Assembly: GCA_030407315.1 (NCBI GenBank)
Contig: JALQPE010003180.1
Span: 42,338 to 106,337, forward strand
Origin: Asparagopsis taxiformis
Lineage: Eukaryota > Rhodophyta > Florideophyceae > Bonnemaisoniales > Bonnemaisoniaceae
DNA length: 64,000 bases
Direction: 5' to 3'
Both the position numbers and the translations under genes were made by a program. Every line of letters begins with the position of its first letter. Within the stretch, counting starts at the first letter, position 1. The notes beneath the pieces are model-generated. The model was not told the DNA's origin. It saw nothing but the letters and a program-made list of their open reading frames with translations, and did no database searches. Positions 55,101 through 63,951 of this stretch are shown piece after piece.

Positions 55101-55177
55101 CGGACCACCGTTTCTATCTCAACCGCTTCTACACCAACACTGATTACCAGTTCACAGATGATAATGAAGAAGAATAA
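52136..55177 (+). CDS. Plavaka-like (CACTA-related) transposase
   Basis: 1013 residues from the first sensible ATG (52136). It begins with a zinc-finger-like MECKYERCFYYC...HERTC, as Plavaka/KDZ-group transposases do. Family blocks in order: VYSDKSSTSLKSSAIVAYPI and VTLLNFSAPLRR (~260-300), GLTIVGYLPYIV, a CHRCY cluster (~380), DPYNIFSFEPLHNLHLGISKLI (~460). Further on come TTGLKTFKFHLLDHLPGDLQ and RYGALEHIDAGPYEHSHLLFKQSYRKTSRR (~640-690). The frame is intact and intron-free. It would cut and paste the element, whose ends are not identified. Its stop is 77 bases from the stop of a converging gene. Known best from fungi and some algae. Confidence 0.8.
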   Translation: MECKYERCFYYCVDAYALALHERTCRYRSNPSPQHFNNARVPAVTHEPARNGDHDSPQPSSPDPESGRASSSDSPCDAPLPPTSTPSRADLLVQSLAVSLTTLEYKAGAGRVSEVITILQDPAFSLEKFNSAVRTVEECRHVTASMVETHFRTEGYKSHIIPDKTGKYSAQLYLRDPVDMLRRQLALANDQNTLFHPSPQTAPDGTAIFSHPLHTEFAKTLHQVTRQRVQLSEDPQVVWVEETDPTPSSFAGLLQVYSDKSSTSLKSSAIVAYPIHVTLLNFSAPLRRHCIRTGLTIVGYLPYIVNPSSNALFGDEMPTTSSSASRARKIDILHKALEKVFSSLSTAFSSGFPCTDSTATARQCFPILANYCCDFPEAKELSCTRNSTTTTHPCHRCYIPATQLESTAPHQPRSLDDTRSARQESAQEHTTAPLEALSLLEQHSVLESTALLPTNSPLDPYNIFSFEPLHNLHLGISKLIKQCIVHRLSSPDLTTTTASHSGTPRTFKKVKKSILAGSNSILSAIERDYYITGLHVDFSKGEKGTNLNGLFTEDGIRGMLAAKDYHHVDMVFPFIAAFIDTCCDEVDTAPLTSICTQYSDLVAWVMKRGRIKHWTAAELESLQNSISYFKQSMLSTLGPFHTTGLKTFKFHLLDHLPGDLQRYGALEHIDAGPYEHSHLLFKQSYRKTSRRRSTAMEETIRHMEFSLATPTGHTPSNTLGNARMISPTDGAVLVRDGFTVALHDFASLLPDATLLVADIDGQPDPATLLPLHNSSFPSGTITLFQQLGDTAAQAFLTLARLRATAEGPPIHDMDISVTAVKSAYVMGGYVPDADDFDPHSGMLRPTNVSRHKQQRVFATSSFGPAKRSQYSFVVISGTADDYRTIWVGRVLALVRLQSPNLFQPVELAFVQYMTCFAPKTAVEKSLGCICLKWSTWDPDNGSVDSNDTASHSAGGPWFDLIPASTISGTVHIVRSNFPVKPFTKQMHWSDHRFYLNRFYTNTDYQFTDDNEEE

Positions 55178-55254
55178 ATCTAAATCGCAGCACTCTATTG
55201 ATAATGTACTACATGATAAGCCTTCTAGTCAACGTCACATTTACTGCACTAATT

Positions 55255-57539
55255 TCAACCATCCTCCATTACGCCAAAACCGTTATCAGCAGTTGCTGCA
55301 TGGCGCCGCTCCATGCCCCCATACTGTGGGGCATTGATTTCTACATTCAGGTTTGCACTCAGGTGTCCAGCATATGGGTCAACGACGAAAAGTTCTGCGC
55401 CAATTAGTCCTTGCGCAATCACACAATCCATTACAGCACCGAGGTTTGACGTAATATGCGATTGAATCCAATCCTCGGACACTAGAACAAGTGATGAGCA
55501 GCGGTTTACATCATCAACGACATGAACAATTCCAGACCCCTCTCCGCTTTGCCACACTTCAACAGCCTCTCTCGTCACAGTACGGCTTGCAAACACATGC
55601 CGTGACTGTGCACTAGTCCGCTGTTCGCTCTCGACAACGTCCGTTTCTTCCCTTGCTTGCGAGCCTTGGAGACAAGACATGCAGTACACCACCATACCAA
55701 CTAATTGCTGAAAAGCTACCCCCACATATTGACTGTACCGCCTTGTAAACTCCTTCTGCCGTGCACCTCCTTTCCCCTTCGGTTCATCCAAACACTCCAC
55801 AGTAGTCACTAGCCAAGCATCCAGGCGCGCCAGCGTTAGTATGCTCGTCTCTATGTCCATTACTTGTTCTGGTCGTATCGAATAACCCCTGAAGATGTCC
55901 AGCACATTCACAGCTACTCGGTTGTTAAACCATGCATCACCATTCACTTCCATTTCGAAGCTGTCAGGAACCATGCCTTTGCTGTATCGCAGCTCTGAGA
56001 ACGGTGCCGTTCGCCACCTCCCCATATCCAAATCACCGTTGCTTTCCCGTTTCAAAAGCTTCTCAGACGCTTCGCGCTTTTGATCCTCTCGCTCGTCCAT
56101 CTCAGCTCGCGTCGTCAGCATCGTGCATCTAGACATTAATTTCGTGTACCCCAGCGAACCGAACAATCTGTCCCTCGCATTACGCTTCCGTGCACTCATC
56201 ACGTCGGACAGTTTCTGCGTCACCTTCACTTTCAATTCCTTGCTCCCCGCCACAGCCTCTTGACAGCACACACGCTGCTCCTCATCGGAAAACACATCAC
56301 ACCACGGACTTTGACGCAGTACGTGTCGCACCAAGTCATTCAGCAGATCACTCTCGTCTCTGTACGAAGGTGTATACCACTGCAGATTCTTGATGATGTA
56401 GCCCGGAGGGGTAGCAATATATCCTACACCGTTTTCGCTCCAAAGTGTCCCTTCTACCGGCTCTACCTCGATGGTACGTCCAGTCCAACGTCTCTGCGTT
56501 TGTTCCGCTATAGGGTCCAGCTCCATAGTCTCGTTCTTGCACCACTTTGTCAGGTTTTCCTCAACCGCCCTAAGAACTCCAAGGTATTTCACAGGAATGG
56601 CTTTCTGTATTTTCGACTTACCGCCACCGTGATCACTGATTCTACCTGTTCTCGCAATTGCAGTAAGGCTGGCATTTTCCGCCTGCAGAGTTTTCACCTT
56701 AGCCTCCAACGCAACTATCTCCGTGGTGAGCGCCTTGTTTGCTATGTCCTGGCTAAACACTTTTTTTCCAGCTCCGCGATCTTCTTCTTCTGCGCATTGA
56801 TGCGACTCGCCATTAAATCGATGGATTCCGGCGGATGCAACCTCTCTGCCCTCACCGTCCCCCCATCTCCCACGCTATCGGGATTATGATGTCCTCCATC
56901 GGCAATAGCCTGACGTCGCGGGGGCGTTACGCGCATATTTGGCACCAATGACAGTCTGTTGTGACGAGGCCCGCACTCCGGCTGCTCTCTCCCCTCAGTA
57001 CCACCTGACCGCCGATGATAGTTGGCATCCTGTGAACGTTGCTCAGAAACAACATCCCTTGCCGCTATCCTCGGGTCCCTGACTGCATTACCTGCTGGGG
57101 CTGATGTACTCGGCATAGTTGGCGCAGTGGGGGTCACAGCCTCCAGTGTCTCGCGAACCCCCGGCTGGGACTCCGTCTGCAGCACCTCCGCATCTGCCAA
57201 CCCGGGAGGAACTACCTTTGCCATAGCACTCTGCCGCAATTCCAACATGTTTTGAGCCACTATCATGTCATCATCATGATGTTCACTGTCCCTGCGAGCA
57301 CGCTTGCCTCGGTCAAGCCCCATCTCTCTCCGCGCCGTTCCTCCTTCCTCACTTTCTCGCTGCGGATCCCCAGTTCTGCGCCGGTCCGTCTTGCGACTAC
57401 CGGACCGCGGTTCAATGCTGCCGGTAGGCCCAGACCGCTTCTTCGCACGGGATTGTCGGGCACTCGATACAGCAGCTGCTGACCGGTTTTTCTGGAGGCC
57501 CGGAGGCTTTGGAGCTTTCTTCGCAATACGCGGCGGCAT
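55255..57539 (-). CDS. Coiled-coil accessory protein with -1 frameshift, partner of the Plavaka-like gene
   Basis: Two overlapping frames make one protein of about 760 residues. Frame 0 (57539-56742) starts MPPRIAKKAPKPPGLQKNRS, is basic and disordered, and ends in the coiled-coil start INAQKKKIAELEKK. The -1 frame (to 55255) lacks an ATG at its start. It continues the same heptads, FSQDIANKALTTEIVALEAK, then a folded region (AIPVKYLGVLRAVEENLTKW, DRLFGSLGYTKLM). The switch is at A_AAA_AAG. The family is not recognised. The convergent, close position suggests a second protein of the same transposon, perhaps a DNA-binding helper. An indel in a broken gene is the alternative. Confidence 0.6.
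56761..56768 (-). promoter_or_regulatory. Candidate -1 ribosomal slippery site
   Basis: On the minus strand codons GAA AAA AAG contain the canonical heptamer A_AAA_AAG (plus strand CTTTTTTT at 56760-56767). Slipping back one base changes ...EKKCLART-stop into ...EKKVFSQDIAN and on for 500 residues. No strong downstream stem-loop was spotted by eye. A real deletion or a homopolymer error at A7 would look the same. Confidence 0.5.
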
Positions 57540-57722
57540 AATGAAGCCTTCCCGGAAGCGATGGAACGATTGAGTTGCACGAGATACAAAAAAGATTGCT
57601 GTATAGTGTCGGTAACCACAACGGTCTGCGATGAACGTTCAGGTCAGGTCAAGTACCGGAGAATACGCCAACAGCCCAGATTGTATACGGTAGGCAGTCA
57701 TCAACAGTATTTAATGAGGTAC

Positions 57723-57960
57723 AATTACAGCTGTCGAGCTAGGCCGCGAGCACCCCTATGTCCGGAAGACGTCCTGATTTGAATTAAAATTTGGGCTATT
57801 CTCAAAAACATGCACATGTGAACATGTTTTTGAGATGGGGGTGTGCCGTACGGCACAATCGACCCGCTGAAATCGATGTTTTTTGCAATATTTTTTTCTG
57901 CCCTGAATTGTAGAATTTCTGGGCTGGACAGCAATGCAACTGAGCTGGACATCCACCGGG
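57723..57960 (+). repeat. Left inverted repeat with subterminal hairpin
   Basis: About 238 bp. It contains two nested palindromes, CTCAAAAACATGCACATGTG...GTTTTTGAG (57799-57834) and TGCCGTACGGCA (57845-57856). All three copies in this window keep both, so selection or recent spread maintains them. They would be natural binding sites for a transposase dimer. Confidence 0.75.
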
Positions 57961-58199
57961 CGTCCATTTCAACTTGGTCTTGTATTTTGCATCTGCACGC
58001 ATAACAGCAACCAAGCAGTCAGGTTCACTGCTCGGACGAAGTGCACCTAGAGTGTGAACGATTGGTTTTTGACAGGCGAGTACTGCTCAATAGGTTTCAC
58101 CCTGGACTAATGGTGGCTGGACATGCTGCATTATATGATATACTTCAACTCTGGAACGTAGCTTTATTTGTAGTCGAAATGAAAACATCTTTCGTGACC

Positions 58200-61100
58200 C
58201 TAATTCCATGCTCTAAACGCTGTCCCATAATGAACGTAGAGCTCCTGCCCCGGACGGATATCGCGGATTGCACGTACTACAATGATCTTCGGATTTTCTA
58301 GGTCCTTCGCCTTGAGCTTCTTCCCCGTCGAACCGCTGCTGTAGTTCTCGACAAACTCGACGTTGGCCATCCGCCTGGTGTCTTCCGCCGGAGTGTCCTC
58401 ACCTCGCAAATACCGCGGGTCGTTGATGAACTGCGCCGAACAGAACGGAGCCGGAACAATCCAAATTGGATGCTCGATGTTTTCGTCGTCCTCCGCTGTT
58501 GCATACAGCTTGATGGCATACATCAAGAATGTTTCCTTCGTTATCGCCATGTGACCCTCTCCGTACGCGAACCTCATCGACTCCTTGCTCATATCAGAGT
58601 ACACAACAGTTCCGTAGTATGCACATACTTCGTCGCCAACATTAAATGTCTGTTCAGCGAAGAGCCCTCTTCCTGCATTTGGATGCTTAATCAGCGATGG
58701 TCGAACGCTCAATTTTTTCGCAACACAATCGTGTGCCCGCATCACGCGAGGGTTTTCAGTTTGCAACCAGCGGCGCAGGGAAGGTGGCCAATAATGTACC
58801 GGTTTTTCCATGTGCTCGTGCGACGCAATCGACTCTGGGCACAGCTGCCAGAGGTACTGCCGAATATATTTCGGGAACCTCTGGTACAGGGGAAGGCCAG
58901 GTGGGGGTTCGATGATCCTGCGTTCCCTCTGTGTACGCATCGTGACAGAGGGGGACGCCAAGAACTTCTCAGCACTCTGTTTCGCTTCTGTCGTGACCCT
59001 CATGTCAGTGTTGTTTGAAAGAATTACACGTGACATGACTGCACACAGCTTTGGAAGCGATCGTGCCACACACAATTTGTCCATGTCACTGCCGACGAAA
59101 ACACGGTGCTCAGGCAAGCTCATAGCTGCTTTTCCCGTTGCGAAAGTGCCAGAGAATGGATCGACAACAATATCACCAGGCTGTGAATGCTGGCTGATCA
59201 ACTCCATCATGAGAGCGACGCTCTTCTGCTCTGCACGAACTCTGACCGTAGCACCGGTTGTGCTCCTTGTTCGCCACACCATCTCATTCGAATCGATGGC
59301 GGGCATATTGATGGTGACGTTGCACCACGCCGGGTACGTGCCGTCCATGTATCCGTGGTTCCTATAGGCCACCATCTCGCTTCCGGTCTTGAACGGAACA
59401 CCTCGCTTCCAGAAGTGGATAGCGACCTCTGCCATGTTCATGCGTTGGTACCTCTTCCGCCCCGGCATTTGATAGAGGTGCCCAGGTAGTCGGACAAACA
59501 ACAGAGGTACCTCGTCAACGAAGAAAACTGAATTCCGAACGACGTCCTCCTCCTCCTCGTCCTCCTCCTCATCCGCACTTTCTTCGCCACTGTGCTGCGA
59601 TGCTTCGGAGTCCGAATTCATGGACGTAACCTCTTCTTCATCCGACCCGTCATCACTGGCAGCAGCATCGGTTGGGCCTTCTGACTGCGGTCCTTTGTAC
59701 GTTTCCAAGTAATGGAACCATTCGTAGAACTGCAAAACGGAGCAGAACACGATGCCGTGGCCACCGGGGCGCAACAGCTCGTCAAACACTTCGATGCTAG
59801 CCTGCATATCTTCTGCAGTTAGCCTGTCGTACGAAGAGTTGGAATCGTTCCTCTTACGACGAACATTGTAGGGCGGATCAGTCAGAATGAGCTGAACGTT
59901 GCCCGTGATGGGCACGTGTTCTCGGCTCTCGTCGGCACTGACCAAATCTTCGAAAGGGACGTCGTACACCCGGCAATACTGACTCATTTTCGAAAGAAAG
60001 TCCTTTGCGAGAGCCTGCCCTTCACTTTCCTGCTCTTCTGTCGCATGGGGTGACGGTGACGGGGGAGACGGCCCTTGGGCAGTAAGACTGGTCCTCCCAG
60101 GTCCAAGTTGAAGCCTGGTTGTGTGTCTTGTCGACGGAACCAAACCTCTCCCTCCTGTGTTGCGACGAGTGGGAGTGTCATCAACCGGCTTGGGGACCTT
60201 TTCTGCGTCCGCGGCTTGTGGTGCCGGGCGGAGGACAGCCATAACGTCTTCGTCGAGGGTGTCAAAGTACGCTGGCAGCTTGTCCGGATTTCCGCTTGAC
60301 AAGTATATTTCCAGCGCCCCCCAGCGGTCGGACTCCGGCCAGGTGTACAGGTCCGGGTTGACGATAAGAAACTGCAACCGGTCGAAGAACTTCCTCACAA
60401 GGTCCCTAAATGCACTGTGCTGCGCACTGGTTCTTGTCTCTACTTTTCCACCATATCCATCAGGATGAGATAGGGGAGCTTTGTCGTGGTAGAGATCTAG
60501 CTTCTGCTCCATCGGTGCGAATAGACCTTCATCGAGCACGTCAAACCAATGCTCACTGCTGTCGAAAATGATGTACGGCGCCATCAACTCTTCGAAGCTG
60601 GAAAACTTTGCGGCGAAGGCCACATCGGTCCAAGCATGGTATAAAACTTGAACCACGTAACAAGCTCGATTAGTGCTTTTCCGATGGGCTGGGACGCGTG
60701 CGGCTTCGTTCCCCTCTTCGGCCGCGTCGCCTATTCGGCGACGCGGCAGGTTCTTGTTGTGATTTCGGATGATAGACAACGCTTGGAAATACATCAATAC
60801 CTCGAACGTTTCCGGTGGAGCAAGAACGAAGGCGCTTGGTTCCCCGCGCTGCGGCGCCTGTAGTGGCGAAGGAAGCATGTTACATCCAATAAGGAAGGTC
60901 TGCGGCACGATCCCAGAAAGGATGCAGTGCTCAACCCATTGCCCGATACGCTCATCCTGTCTTGAAAACTCGGCAATCGGTAATGCCAGACGAACAATCT
61001 GCTTGGCTCGCTCAACGTTCATCTCTGCCATGACGATTTCGGCAACATCCGCCTCGACTCCAGCATTCTTCGAACGACCGCTGAAGGCCATGCTGAGTCG

Positions 61101-61397
61101 ACCTTGCAGCGCCGCAAATTGTTCTTCCGTGCCCTGCGCAACCCAAGCGCCAAGGTCCGCGTATGTGAAACCTCCCGGCTTGTCCGTCAAGTCTGCGAAA
61201 CTTGAGTGGGCGAATAAATCCAGCAAGAGGCGGAGGAAGTCTTTGCCAGCGAGAGTAGTTTCGCGGGCGGCGCGACCTACGTTTCGACGTGTACCCATGT
61301 CACTAGAATCCTCCCAAGGGCTAGCGGGTTCGCGCAGAATTGGCACGGTTGCGTCGTCAACGATCGGATTGCTGTTGCGCCTGCGCTTATTCGTCAT
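58200..61397 (-). CDS. DNA amino-methyltransferase fused to SET domain
   Basis: 1065 residues, one intact exon from MTNKRRRNSNPIVDD. Residues 1-450 are an unrecognised, mostly helical region with a basic start. Residues ~495-790 form a beta-class N6/N4 DNA methyltransferase: motif IV VQLILTDPPYNVRR (DPPY 507-510) comes before the AdoMet site DIVVDPFSGTFATGKAAM (745-760), with GSDMD after it. An acidic insert (580-620) interrupts the fold. Residues ~895-1062 form a SET domain: HPNAGRGLFAEQTFNVGDEV, EVCAYYGTVV, AQFINDPR (where most SET enzymes have F-I-N-H), NVEFVENY and GQELYVHYGTAF. It would methylate adenine or cytosine in DNA and perhaps lysine on histones. The lost His makes SET activity uncertain. 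It sits inside an inverted-repeat element. Confidence 0.85.
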   Translation of the reverse strand: MTNKRRRNSNPIVDDATVPILREPASPWEDSSDMGTRRNVGRAARETTLAGKDFLRLLLDLFAHSSFADLTDKPGGFTYADLGAWVAQGTEEQFAALQGRLSMAFSGRSKNAGVEADVAEIVMAEMNVERAKQIVRLALPIAEFSRQDERIGQWVEHCILSGIVPQTFLIGCNMLPSPLQAPQRGEPSAFVLAPPETFEVLMYFQALSIIRNHNKNLPRRRIGDAAEEGNEAARVPAHRKSTNRACYVVQVLYHAWTDVAFAAKFSSFEELMAPYIIFDSSEHWFDVLDEGLFAPMEQKLDLYHDKAPLSHPDGYGGKVETRTSAQHSAFRDLVRKFFDRLQFLIVNPDLYTWPESDRWGALEIYLSSGNPDKLPAYFDTLDEDVMAVLRPAPQAADAEKVPKPVDDTPTRRNTGGRGLVPSTRHTTRLQLGPGRTSLTAQGPSPPSPSPHATEEQESEGQALAKDFLSKMSQYCRVYDVPFEDLVSADESREHVPITGNVQLILTDPPYNVRRKRNDSNSSYDRLTAEDMQASIEVFDELLRPGGHGIVFCSVLQFYEWFHYLETYKGPQSEGPTDAAASDDGSDEEEVTSMNSDSEASQHSGEESADEEEDEEEEDVVRNSVFFVDEVPLLFVRLPGHLYQMPGRKRYQRMNMAEVAIHFWKRGVPFKTGSEMVAYRNHGYMDGTYPAWCNVTINMPAIDSNEMVWRTRSTTGATVRVRAEQKSVALMMELISQHSQPGDIVVDPFSGTFATGKAAMSLPEHRVFVGSDMDKLCVARSLPKLCAVMSRVILSNNTDMRVTTEAKQSAEKFLASPSVTMRTQRERRIIEPPPGLPLYQRFPKYIRQYLWQLCPESIASHEHMEKPVHYWPPSLRRWLQTENPRVMRAHDCVAKKLSVRPSLIKHPNAGRGLFAEQTFNVGDEVCAYYGTVVYSDMSKESMRFAYGEGHMAITKETFLMYAIKLYATAEDDENIEHPIWIVPAPFCSAQFINDPRYLRGEDTPAEDTRRMANVEFVENYSSGSTGKKLKAKDLENPKIIVVRAIRDIRPGQELYVHYGTAFRAWN

Positions 61398-61736
61398 AAT
61401 GGAATGAGTGGAAATTCGGTACAGGATGGCGACCGCTCGGCGAGACAGTCAAATTTGACGACGTATCTCGTGACGTTTGCACTCTTTCGTGAGGAACACT
61501 GGTTGATATCGAACGGAACAGAGTATACGGGTACACAGCACTGGAAAGGTCTTGAAACCCGTAACCGGTGTAGGTAATAAGTTGTGACGGATACGTGGTA
61601 GAGAAAAATTTTAAAAAGATTGTGATTCCCTGTCTTTGAGTGTTGTACTGCACGGCCGCCATGGCGGCTGTGACTGCAGTCACATAGGTTGTCACAGGTG
61701 CATCACGCTTACCAGGTGAGCGACATCCGGACGGCC

Positions 61737-61935
61737 ACTGGACATGGGGATGTCCAGCTCAGATGCATTGCTGGCCAGACCAGAAATTCTACAATTTCGG
61801 GCAGAAAAAAATTGCAAAAAACATCGATTTCGGCGGTCGATTGTGCCGTACGGCACACCCCCATCTCAAAAACATGTTCACATGTGCATGTTTTTGAGAA
61901 TAGCCCAAATTTTAATTCAAATCAGGATGCAGATA
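61737..61935 (-). repeat. Internal copy of the inverted repeat
   Basis: Same orientation as the right end at 63061-63295 but closer in sequence to the left end (shares GAGCTGGACATCC, the G-run in the hairpin flank and AAATCGATG). The outer ACAGCTGTC border is missing. It may be the original right end of an inner element 57723-61935, with the 63061 copy coming from another insertion. Confidence 0.75.
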
Positions 61936-62220
61936 TTCGTCTTCTAGCATTTTCAGAACACATTCGTATAACCACATTTGGAGAACCTGAGCCCAGAGCT
62001 ATCGGTTTTGGCGGGAGCTAAGCCATATCTCATATAATCAGTAACTACTTCCCGCCAGCTGAGTGGTGGAACCCCTGCTATTTCTACCAACGAGACATAC
62101 GGGGTGTCAACTCGGCAATCGTATATGATTTGGGTGCTAAATTTATTCAAGAGACGAATGGGCTTCGAAAAGGAGCCCAACAACGTCTTTTGTGATCCAT
62201 GGGTATAGGACTACTCTATT

Positions 62221-62525
62221 CTTCTCCAGGCTTCCACCATAGCCTCCTCCACCACCTCCGTTAATGGATCGAATATCCGAACCGCACCTCAACATGCTTT
62301 TCTTCTCATCCATGGGTACTGACATCTCACATGTTCTCCAGGCTTCCACCATAGCCGCCTCCTCCACCTCCGTAATGGAAAGAATATCCGAACCGGACCT
62401 CAACATGTGTTTCTTCTCATCCATGGGTACTGACATCTCACATGTTCTCAACATGTGAGATGTCAGTACCGGAGAAGTTCTCCAGGCTTCCTCCGTAGCC
62501 ACCTCCTCCACCTCCGTCTGTGGGA
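62221..62525. repeat. Tandem repeat of about 112 bp with glycine-rich coding look
   Basis: Two nearly complete units (from 62221 and 62333) and a partial third (from 62478) start TTCTCCAGGCTTCC. Each contains CTCCTCCACC..CTCCGT, CATGGGTACTGACATCTCACATG. On the minus strand the unit starts read GGGGGYGGSLE, as in glycine-rich proteins, but stops follow soon. The frame 62511-62143 covers the block without a sure start. Confidence 0.65.
62426..62470. repeat. Perfect 21-bp inverted repeat with 3-base loop
   Basis: GGTACTGACATCTCACATGTT (62426-62446), loop CTC, then AACATGTGAGATGTCAGTACC (62450-62470). It lies at the end of the second 112-bp unit and repeats that unit's own end in reverse, so it arose by local inverted duplication. 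Transcribed from either strand it would fold into a strong hairpin. Confidence 0.8.
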
Positions 62526-63060
62526 ATCAACACGACATCACCACTGCGTCTTACCTCACATCCACATCTCTCCGGGATGAAAACGGACGGACGACATAGG
62601 GTTTGTAGACGTTTAGAATCTTGTTAGAAAAAAGTAAACGAAAGAGAACTTCTCTTTCATTGAATGATATCTCGTCCCTGTCGCAATATGTTCCATTTTC
62701 ATTTTCTCGGGTTGCACACCCATCATGGGTGATCAAGGCCTGGATCGAACCCTCCGAGGGTCTTCGATGGATAGGACAGATAGTGGAAGGCTTTTAAGCC
62801 TGTGACCAAGCGGCTATTGATTGGTTGGAGGAAGGAAATTACAGAGGAAATATAGCTGAGTACGGTGCTCGCGATAGCTGTTAGGTTAAAGTCAAATATG
62901 TTTTTCGATTATTTTTCGTACGGAAATGCCTTGCAAAAGACGATGCTTTGTCGTTCTCCTGGAGGGAGTCCGTTGCATTGCACTCAATTCGAGAGCATCG
63001 TCATGAAGGAGAGGATTCTTTCTGCTTGTTAGAATCGGTTTAGAGCAGATAGCTAATGCA

Positions 63061-63295
63061 TTACTGGCCAGCCCAGAAATTGTAGAATTTCGGGCAGCAA
63101 AAATGTTGTAAAAAACCTTGATTTGGGCGGGTCGATTGTGCCGTACGGCACACCTCCATCTCAAAAACATGTTCACATGTGCATGTTTTTGAGAATAGCC
63201 CAAATTTTAACTCAAATCAGGGTGTTCCCCGGCCAGAAAGACCCAGGGCTGACTCGCAGCCGCCCCAAAAGCCGCCTAGCTTGACAGCTGTAATT
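63061..63295 (-). repeat. Right inverted repeat
   Basis: Reverse complement of the left end, with the outer border GACAGCTGTAATT (63283-63295), the TGCCGTACGGCA palindrome (63138-63149) and the AAAACATG hairpin (63159-63194). It is the most diverged of the three copies inside but keeps the full outer border. Confidence 0.75.
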
Positions 63296-63572
63296 TAACA
63301 CATTACACATCAAAGGACCTGCTGCTTCACGCCACCTCGTCAGGTTTCGAGAGCCCGACTCGGGCCCGTTCCGAACGGACACTCACATCTCGATTGCCCT
63401 TGCTTGCATTCCAGCGGTCACGATAGGTGTGTACCTAACAAAATTTCGGTTGTATTGTGTTATTATTCCAGCGATTGGCCGTTCACGACCATCTTCAACG
63501 TGAAATAATACCATCCACATCACTCCAATACGTCAACGTCAACCATCTCTTTTCCTTTCCACCTCAACAACC

Positions 63573-63951
63573 ATGGCGGATACGCATTTCAGCAGTTTGT
63601 TTTCAACGGTTGCGGCGATCAAGTGAGCGCCGTCAGCGGAAGTCGCGCGGACTCAAGCCGCGGCGTCGATGTCAATTTGTTTTGCGGACGTGGACGGTGG
63701 GCTGTGCAATTGACAGGACGCTTCGGTGAGACCACGCCCTGGTGGCGATGTTGGCTTCTTCCGCGCACGCTGCACAACCACAGCTGCCGGAAACGACGAG
63801 GCGGGACTATATCGTCGTGCGCAACCTTGCGACTAAGGACAAGTTCAAGGACCTCCCGTTCCCGTACATGTTTGATGGCGCCGAGGGACCGGGAGACGAT
63901 GGGTGGAGCATACGCCGCGGCGTCGTTTTTACCCTTGGGATACTCGGATGA
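63573..63951 (+). CDS. Possible 5' part of a host gene, partial
   Basis: ATG at 63573 in the context CAACAACCATGGCG opens MADTHFSSLFSTVAAI and reaches a GTGAGC donor-like site at about 63626. A later frame to 63951 (from about 63790: RRDYIVVRNLATKDKFKDLP, then MFDGAEGPGDDGW) looks protein-like. The splice acceptor joining them could not be fixed and no family was recognised. Upstream sequence (63480-63570) is a C/A-rich leader typical of a promoter region. Confidence 0.3.

Larger units (their letters stand above)
57723..63295. mobile_element. Long-inverted-repeat element carrying the methyltransferase-SET gene
   Basis: Left end 57723-57960 and right end 63061-63295 are inverted copies. They share AATTACAGCTGTC at the outer border, then GCTAGGC and CCTGATTTGARTTAAAATTTGGG. 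Next come the hairpin CTCAAAAACATG...CATGTTTTTGAG and the palindrome TGCCGTACGGCA. AATT at both borders may be a 4-bp TSD or part of the repeat; its symmetry prevents a decision. A third copy of the inner part lies at about 61737-61935, right of the gene. The only large gene is the methyltransferase-SET protein; no transposase domain was recognised. Confidence 0.7.

Noticed and set aside
58363..59018. Plus-strand frames opposite the methyltransferase-SET gene
   Set aside because: They mirror a strongly coding minus frame with recognisable domains.
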